Shown: positions 57,401 to 64,000 of the stretch, in pieces
Position numbering within the stretch: position 1 is the first letter of the stretch
Layout of the letters: each line of letters begins with the position of its first letter
Origin: Gnetum montanum
Taxonomy: Eukaryota > Streptophyta > Gnetopsida > Gnetales > Gnetaceae
Length of the DNA: 64,000 nt
Assembly (NCBI GenBank): GCA_015680685.1
Contig: MNCI01008033.1
Coordinates: forward strand, 64,001-128,000
Direction of reading: 5' to 3'
Translations under genes and position numbers: made by a program
The notes under the pieces: model-generated
What the model saw: the letters and a program-made list of their open reading frames with translations, nothing else
Told to the model about the DNA's origin: nothing
Database searches by the model: none

Positions 57401-59432
57401 ACCAATTTTATGTTTTCAGATCATCTAAATTTCTAAATGTATTACTTTGATTTGCACCTGAAATCATAATAAATGGCAAACCACATACGAAATGATATAT
57501 CTCGGCAACAACCAACTTACGGAAAGATCGCAGGGTACCGTTAATTCAGTGCATGAAAACAAAAACCCATTAATTTCTAACATAGTTTTATTTCTAGCAT
57601 CTCAAGGATGATAAGGGTCTAAAAAGCTATCAGAAATATGTCATGTCAACATTTGAACACTACCAGCTTCAAGTCTTTAGCTGCAGTTACACAGCCCAGA
57701 GAGCCATTAATCCTGTCAAAAAGTGAGAACATCGCAAAAAAAACTGAACTTCTGATTCATGACTTAGAAAAGGATGGACAAAACTAAGTGCAGCATTTCC
57801 AGTCTTGTAATTTCTTTCCTAAATCACGCCCCTCACGGAGATCCGTCAAGAAAATTTACAAACGTGGGCAAGTTAAAGCCCTGGGAAAAAAATGTTCATC
57901 ATCATGATGAAAATTAAACCGGTGAAGCGCTGAGCAGAAAATCGAGCAGATATCTTTGCATAAGGAATCCACAAAAAGGGACATAGAGGTCTTGAGCCCT
58001 CAAAAAATGTCATCTTTTGGGAAATTGTTGGCGTCTTGCAATGAAGACAAGCATAAAAACTTATCTGGAAGACCCATCTTTTGCATGAGACAGAACCACA
58101 TTGGTGAGCTGCATAGAAATAGCACAGCGGTGAAGCTTGTGTTCTTTCAATTTTCAGAAGCACTCCCAGGTTGAGGCTGACAGTAAGCTAACTCTGGGGG
58201 CTCAAATTCAAGAGGTACTCTGGGGGCTCCTGTGAACCAGCTTGAAATTCATCCAGATAGCTTGAAATTCATCCAGATAGATAGATTGATAGTATTGTTT
58301 CAAATAACCACTGCAGCCTTTTGAGACGTAAAGCCACAAGCACACCACACCATGTAAGAGAAAACGCAACAAAATCCAATTATGCTCAGTTAGGAGGCAA
58401 AACATAATAATAAAAGGAATTTATTTCCTACCTTGACTGATGCATTTGATTTACCATGTCACCCTCCACATTTCTTCCCTGGGATTACGTAAACTGCAAG
58501 AGTCAGGGGATCCGTACAATGCAAGGGTGGATCCTAGAACCCTACGGCTGACTATAAATCGACAGCATCAACCTAATAGGTTAAAATAAAATAATAATTC
58601 AATGTGGTGCTCCACCTTAACAACAACCCCCCCCCCCCACCCCCCCGCCCCGCAAANGAAAAGAAAAAAACAAAAAAAACCTTGTACATGTGTTAGAAAT
58701 TGACTGCACATGTGTGTTTTTCTTGATTCTAGCCAAGAAATACTTCCATCTTAAAAATTTTCCCCTCACTGTAGACTTGCAATGCATACTTCTGCTCATC
58801 AGGACGTGAACTATACACGCGCTAGCATATATACACCAAACTCAACCTGAATTCTCTTAGAATCTAAAAGGGTCTCCTCATAAATGTAATAAAAACTTCA
58901 GTTTCAATTCACACATTTTCGGTATACACTTTTCCGTTCAGGTATATGAACGCTGGCAACAAGGTAAGCTATTATTTCACAGGATCCATAAATTTTAGGA
59001 TGGCTTGCATTGACAGAAAACTGAAAGTGTTAATGCGGAGGTTGGACAAGCAGAATTCCGGTGACTCTGTAAATAATCAATCGACTACAAACTAAAATAT
59101 TTGCCATTATGAAATAAATAGAAAGTAGCTAAAATTTCAAATATCAAAATAGACACAGCAGCAAGAATTAACTTCCCTGGAGATACAGCCAACCCATAGC
59201 AGCAGTCAAACCGTTAATATGGTATCTGAGAAGTTAACAAAAGAAAAATGACGTGAATTTCATTTTTAAAAAAGTATATAAAAATCTGTTAGAAATACCG
59301 TGCGGAATGTAGTAATAAATCGTACATCAATTTTAATTCTCTAACTTTCTACAGAGAGCCCAGGGGAGCTCCTTGTAAAAGGTACTGAAACCAATTTGGT
59401 CCCATGCATAACCAACTGCGTATAGAGTTATC
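57400..59432 (-). pseudogene. Unidentified multi-exon gene tail
   Basis: I do not recognise the protein. Composition here is more even than in the retrotransposon DNA, and a minus-strand series of exon-like blocks has splice signals. 59432-59353 (AG|, |GT): ITLYAVGYAWDQIGFSTFYK. About 59066-58990: VTGILLVQPP with a stop, then SVNASHPKIYGSC. 58810-58744: RPDEQKYALQVYSEGK then IFKME. 58572-58432 (AG before, GTAGG after): DPPLHCTDPLTLAVYVIPGK with three stops. 58229-58147: APRVPLEFEPPELAYCQPQ, GSASEN and a TGA. The last 750 bp look like a 3' untranslated region. Stops in two blocks suggest a pseudogene, unless the frames are misjudged. Exon phases were not all checked. Confidence 0.3.
58627..58675. 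repeat. Poly-C/poly-A low-complexity tract with ambiguous base
   Basis: About thirty C with single A and G interruptions, an N at 58658, then an A-rich run. This could be a sequencing or assembly weak point. Confidence 0.8.
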
Positions 59433-59805
59433 CTGAAATTCCAAAAGAAATATCTAAATTATTGTCCTCTTTCATGTGAAATTTCACAAATTTTCAATGT
59501 GGATTATAATTTGCTCCAAGTAATGCAAAATTCGACAACATTTTCAAAAAACTCACACTTATTGATAATGAACGGTGGTAGAATAAATCAATATTCTAAA
59601 TGCAATACTGCTAACAAATCAACAAACCAAACAAAAACATGAAAAAAATTAATGATAAGTTTAAAGTAAGAAAGGATGATGAACAATTTATATATTTCCT
59701 TGTAAAAAATATATTTCATTTTTAACTCTTTCATAATCCAAAAAGAGACATATACTTGAGACATTTTATACCAACAATTCAAAAAGAGAAAACAAAATGT
59801 TAACA

Positions 59806-60235
59806 CACATAGCTCAATTGATAACTTATTCACTTCTCAACCAATAAGTTCCAGGTAGTTTTTCTATCTGTTGTGGTTCAATCATTAAAACTTCCATATC
59901 CACCGACGCTCTTTAAGAGAAATATAATACAATGAGGTATTAGCTTAATGGTAAGATTTTTGACCTAGAAATCCCAGGTCCCAAGTTTGATTCCCATGGA
60001 CAATGCTGAATTATGGAAATTTTCTGTAAAAGAAATTTCTGAAATTGAAGTGGTTTTTGAGGGTCTTAGTGGATGTTGTTAAAGACATCAAGTTTCCATG
60101 ATTACCTATTTAATGTAAACACAAATAATTTAAAATAATCAAAGTTGTTACTTTGTATTGGCAAATTAAAACCCCACATTGATTGGAGTTGAACCTTGGA
60201 CCTAACAATATCGTTTTATCAACCAATAGGTACCC
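59806..60235. repeat. Three tRNA-like segments (SINE-like)
   Basis: Plus strand: TAGCTCAATTGATAA at 59810 with GGTTCAATC at 59875. Plus strand: TAGCTTAATGGTAAG at 59941-59955 with AAGTTTGATTCCC at 59983-59995, an A-to-B box distance fitting a tRNA. Minus strand: AAGGTTCAACTCC at 60185-60197 with a possible A box at 60221-60234. None folds as an intact tRNA by eye. These look like pol III promoter heads of tRNA-derived SINEs. Confidence 0.5.
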
Positions 60236-60614
60236 TGTGGAGTGGGAGAAATTGATAGGTTGTATGCATGCGATGACCTTAACAACCTCGTACACCCACC
60301 ACCCCCTTTAAAAATTATAATATAATTATTATTTTCAAAAAATAAAACTTTTCTATGTATCAAAATTTTTAGTTATTGATCCTATTCTCTACAATCCTGA
60401 GACACCTTATACTACAAAAAAATTAATCATTAATAAAATCTTATTTTCATTTATGTAAATTGAAATACTTGTCCACAACTATAAAAACACCAACCATCAT
60501 CAGTCCAAATAAGACCTATAACCTATTATACAAACATGTCTTGAAAATTGATACATGCTAATGTAATAAAAAACCATACTATGTCCAGATCTATCTTTGT
60601 ATATTAAGGGGTGC

Positions 60615-60661
60615 TTAAAATTTTAGGGGTACTTCAAATTTTGAGTAAAATTTTAGGGGTA
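60615..60661 (+). repeat. 17-bp direct repeat
   Basis: TAAAATTTTAGGGGTAC occurs at 60615-60631 and 60645-60661, with a 30-bp period. Confidence 0.85.
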
Positions 60662-60686
60662 CATAAAATTTATTTTGATCTCATGT

Positions 60687-61278
60687 GGCTGAAATACACA
60701 TAAGAGCAAAGCTGCTACATAAAATGTTTTTGGGGAGTCTCACCCCTCTTCAATATGTTTGAGTAGCATGAACCATTGGTCCATTGCTTCAACCTTGTCC
60801 CTACCTCCTCTAGGCAACATCTTCTTGAACGACTTAATTAACACCATAATGTTCACACTAGGAAATGAAGCCCTCTCATCTTCAAATTGGATTTTAGCCC
60901 TTCCACTAAATCCTTGAACATGAGGGTTCTACTAAACCCTATACTTGCACAGCTTTGCCAAAAAGATCCAAGTCTCTAGGACATCATTCCTGATGCAATC
61001 GTCTGATGGAGGAATCCAAGAGAACTTCATTTTCTCCTTATCAAAAACAAATTCAACTACAACATCCCACCCCCATCTTGGAGAGAACAAGTGGGGCCTA
61101 CTTTTATTATTAGAAGTAGTGGGGTTTAATTATTTTGTAAGATGGAACACTATATATTCTCATCTAGTACGTGTTGCTCATTGCACATTTCAACATCACT
61201 ACTCAAACATACTGAAGAGGGGTGAGACTCCCTAAAAACATTTTATATAGTAACTTTGCTCTTATGTCTATTTGAGCC
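60687..61278. repeat. Inverted repeat with 80-bp arms around a coding-like core
   Basis: The left arm 60687-60767 and right arm 61199-61278 are complementary at roughly nine bases in ten (about seven mismatches, no gap). The 431-bp interior on the minus strand reads FDKEKMKFSWIPPSDDC, DVLETWIFLAKLCKYRV, two stops and then SFKKMLPRGGRDKVEAMDQW running into the left arm as LLKHIEEG. The right arm holds a second copy of that last segment in the opposite direction. It might be a foldback element or an inverted duplication of a gene piece. No flanking target duplication was found. Confidence 0.7.
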
Positions 61279-61439
61279 TTATCCAAATTTCTTTCTTTTA
61301 TCTACTTGACCCTTTTATTTCTACCCTTCCATCTTTTCTTCAGCTACATAAGAACAAATTAAAATTTTAAGTATCCCAAGGCCACCCAATATTAAAGTAG
61401 CACAAGAGTTAGGGAGCAAAGAATCTAAATAGGAATAGT

Positions 61440-63990
61440 TAATGAAAGATTTATTCAACAAAGTAATGAAACTAGAAAAATATTTGGTGAAATTTAAAAT
61501 CAAGGAAGAAAAGAAAAATAGAAAATATAAGCATTAAGATACTAAGTTAGGAGAAGATGAGGATGAAAATGATCTTGCTATGTCTAACTTCTTTGATAGT
61601 GAATCAAATAATGAAGTGTTCATTATGCAAGTAAATCTTCTTAAAATGGATCTAGTGATACCTCTTCCCTATCAAGTTCTGAAGAGGATCTATCATCAGC
61701 TGAGGAGTGTAATAACAATGAAGAAAATGGATATAATTTGTGATCAAAAGAAATATTAATCACTTCTAGGCATCCAAATGTTATTTTTGATCCATTTACT
61801 AAGATAAAGGTTTATGAACCAAGTAGAAGAGAAAAGAATAAACATGTAGACTCTTCAATTCTTGACTTTGGTGAAGGGGAGCCAAACCCAAATCCTAAAT
61901 CAGTGATCAACAATCTAGGTTTTGGTAACAGTGAATCTCATGATCGTGGGAGCTCTAAGAAAGGGAGTGGAAGAGGGAACTCGAACAAGCATAATGATGA
62001 TCACTCTAAGGATCATGGTCATGACAAGCAGAGAGGAAATGGCAAAGACCATGATAGTGGTAGTCCTCCTCCCTCTTCTTTCTCTTCATCTGGATTAGCT
62101 TCCTCCTTCGAATCTAAAAATAACCATAGGCAATAGGACAACAATGATAATCACAAAGACTGCCATGAATGAAGGAATGGCAAAGGACATCATAGGCATC
62201 ATCAAGATCATGACGATGAACCTTTGTTGGCTACTCAAAATATGCTCAACATCACAGAGGCTATTAAAATTCCTACCAAGTATGTGAAAGATAGCTAAAT
62301 CAAATGACTAGACATGAATAATATCCCTAAATTTGAGAGGGGATATAACTCAAATTCTCAAATGCATCTACAAGCCTTTCACAATGCCTATGCCTTCCAA
62401 AATATTGAAAATGATTGGAAAAATCTCAAGCTATTTCCCACAACACTCATCAAGAAAGAAGAAAGTTGGTACTGCTCTCTATAACTAGAATCAATTTGTT
62501 GATGGAGTACAATGCTAGAACTATTTAATGATAAGTATCAAATGTATTCCAGAGTGTCAAACCTATGAAGGCAAATCCAAGGTTGGAAACAAGGAACACA
62601 TGAACCCTTGGATGCCACCATGGGTAGATATTATTCATTATTACATCAATGCCCTAGCCATGGCTACTCTCAATAGGAACAACTTTGCCACATCATAAAT
62701 GGGCTTTGCTCAAAAACATAGAGGATCCTTGGGGTCTATGCCCAATAAAAAATATTAGAATTAAGAGACAATTAGATACAAAAGCTAATTGAGTAGGTAG
62801 CAAAAGAAGAAGGAGAGTTGAGGAAATGAGGAAGTGCAAAAGAATATAACAGGGACCCTTTCATCAAAAAGAAGCAGGTTTGCTTTTGTAATAATGAGGA
62901 GGAGTCACCTCTTGATGAGGTAGTGTAACAAAAGACATTGCTGATCCAAAAATCTATGTCTGAAATTTCAACCAAAGTAGATAAAATGTGGGATTCGTTG
63001 GATGAAAAATTCCAAACTACTCTAAAAATCGTAGAAGAATCAAGAGAGGAGAGTAGTGAATGCAAGAGGTGAAAAGAAGCTAAACATACCTACCAAAGGG
63101 GCAAGGGTAAAGTTGATGTAATAGAAGAAGAAGTTGTGGAGATTGAATCATATGATCATGGTGGGTGTGACATCTACCACTATGAACATCCTAAGGGATG
63201 TTTCCCTATTGTGTCACATGTACATGAATCTAGGGTGTCTGCTTTCAAACCACAACTATCAAAAAGGCAAACATCTCGAAGATTGTCTTATCCTCAAGGA
63301 AATCTCAAGCAGTTCCACCAGCAATAAACTTATTATCCAAGTGGAACTTTATCATAACCATATGAGTAGTATCAGTAGTAGCAAAAACCATAGTCATGGG
63401 GAATGCCACTACCATGGCAGTAGTACCCTTACAATTAGCTAGACCTATATGGGTACTATGTTCAACAACCCATGTCTCCATGTGACTCTTTCAACCACAT
63501 TTCTCCTTTCCAACATCACCACCACCCTCTTGAATATCATCAAACTCATTCTCTAATCCCTAGAAGGGATCCCATATTCCATCCATATCCTCCTCATGTG
63601 CCTACACCTATTTCTCCACCCTCAACATAGTTAATGCTTGCTACATCCATGCAGGATGAGCTTTCAAGTCAACTACAACCACCTAATGATACAAGCACCA
63701 TTAATCTACAACCAATTAATCAACCAAATGATTCATAACCTACATCACATAAAAAACTATTCTTCTAACCCAACAACCCTCCTAAGCCCTTACAAACTCA
63801 TGTGGTTGGTCACCCTACTCCTTCCTCATTCTTTGCAAATCATTAAATCAAGAGCCCTTCAAACCAAATGCCTCCCAATATCTACACTATTAGGTTAACT
63901 CATGACGTATCTAATTGGATTTAGGTTAGCAACCTTCTTAGGAAATTAGCTAATCTCGAAAGTCCCCTTACCTAGTTGTAGATTACTAAA
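61440..63990 (+). pseudogene. gag: Gag of element D, continuing past the window
   Basis: From about 61447 the plus strand reads KDLFNKVMKLEKYLVKFK, an acidic segment (GEDEDENDLAMSNFFDSES), a Ser/Glu-rich stretch, then the Asp/His/Gly-rich linker open at 61903-62136. The capsid part (62330-62740) has HLQAFHNAYAFQNIENDWKN, LELFNDKYQMYSRVSNL, QIQGWKQGTHEPLDATMG and ILGVYAQ. A knuckle-like box CDIYHYEHPKGCFP is at 63168-63209 (second Cys reads Tyr). A Pro/His-rich tail runs to the window edge. It aligns with element C throughout and less closely with A and B. No LTR or primer site was found upstream, so the 5' end is lost or lies beyond the inverted repeat. Whether pol follows cannot be seen. Confidence 0.75.
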
Positions 63991-64000
63991 AATGAATCAT

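Noticed and set aside
59941-60000. Functional tRNA gene
   Set aside because: A and B boxes are present, but no full cloverleaf, acceptor pairing or pol III terminator could be drawn; a SINE head is more likely.

Overview
The window looks like intergenic DNA from a large seed-plant genome. I suspect a gymnosperm, because the load of old LTR retrotransposons is very high and almost no frame is intact, but the sequence does not prove a clade. No intact cellular gene is visible. It holds decayed LTR elements, several of them nested, plus three islands of host-gene remnants: the C-terminal exons of Bax inhibitor-1 (19.6-20.3 kb, minus), most of an UNC-50 family protein (26.0-26.6 kb, plus) and an unidentified multi-exon gene tail (58.1-59.4 kb, minus).

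Layout. 0-2.7 kb: coding-like minus-strand DNA of unknown origin. 2.9-9 kb: Ty3/gypsy Tat-type element with a pol fragment bracketed by two repeat arrays, followed by palindrome-rich LTR-like DNA. 10.8-16.1 kb: degenerate Ty1/copia element of SIRE/Maximus type. 16.1-19.4 kb: truncated gag-only element C (minus). 20.7-26.0 kb: second Ty1/copia element with both LTRs; its 3' LTR carries an internal tandem duplication. 27.3-27.7 kb: T-tracts phased at the DNA helical period. 29.3-35.2 kb: complete gag-only element A (minus) with LTRs, a tRNA-Asp-type primer site and a 5-bp target duplication. 36.3-40.7 kb: Ty3/gypsy chromovirus (plus). 40.7-48.9 kb: gag-only element B (minus), same family as A but with a long accessory ORF. 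50.8-53.9 kb: second Tat-type pol that keeps the additional RNase H. 56.5-56.9 kb: gypsy integrase scrap. 59.8-61.3 kb: tRNA-like (SINE-like) segments and an 80-bp inverted repeat. 61.4 kb to the end: gag of element D (plus), closest to C.

The most interesting system is the family A-D. These are non-autonomous LTR elements (TR-GAG type) that keep gag but show no pol between their ends. Gag has a shortened zinc-knuckle-like box centred on HPKG. In A and B a conserved non-coding block of about 1.1 kb and an accessory coiled-coil ORF lie between gag and the 3' LTR. Their LTR U3 regions carry GATATC/ACGTACGT palindrome arrays just upstream of a TATA box. The nearby Tat, copia and chromovirus elements could have supplied pol in trans when active, but that is inference; every copy here is broken.
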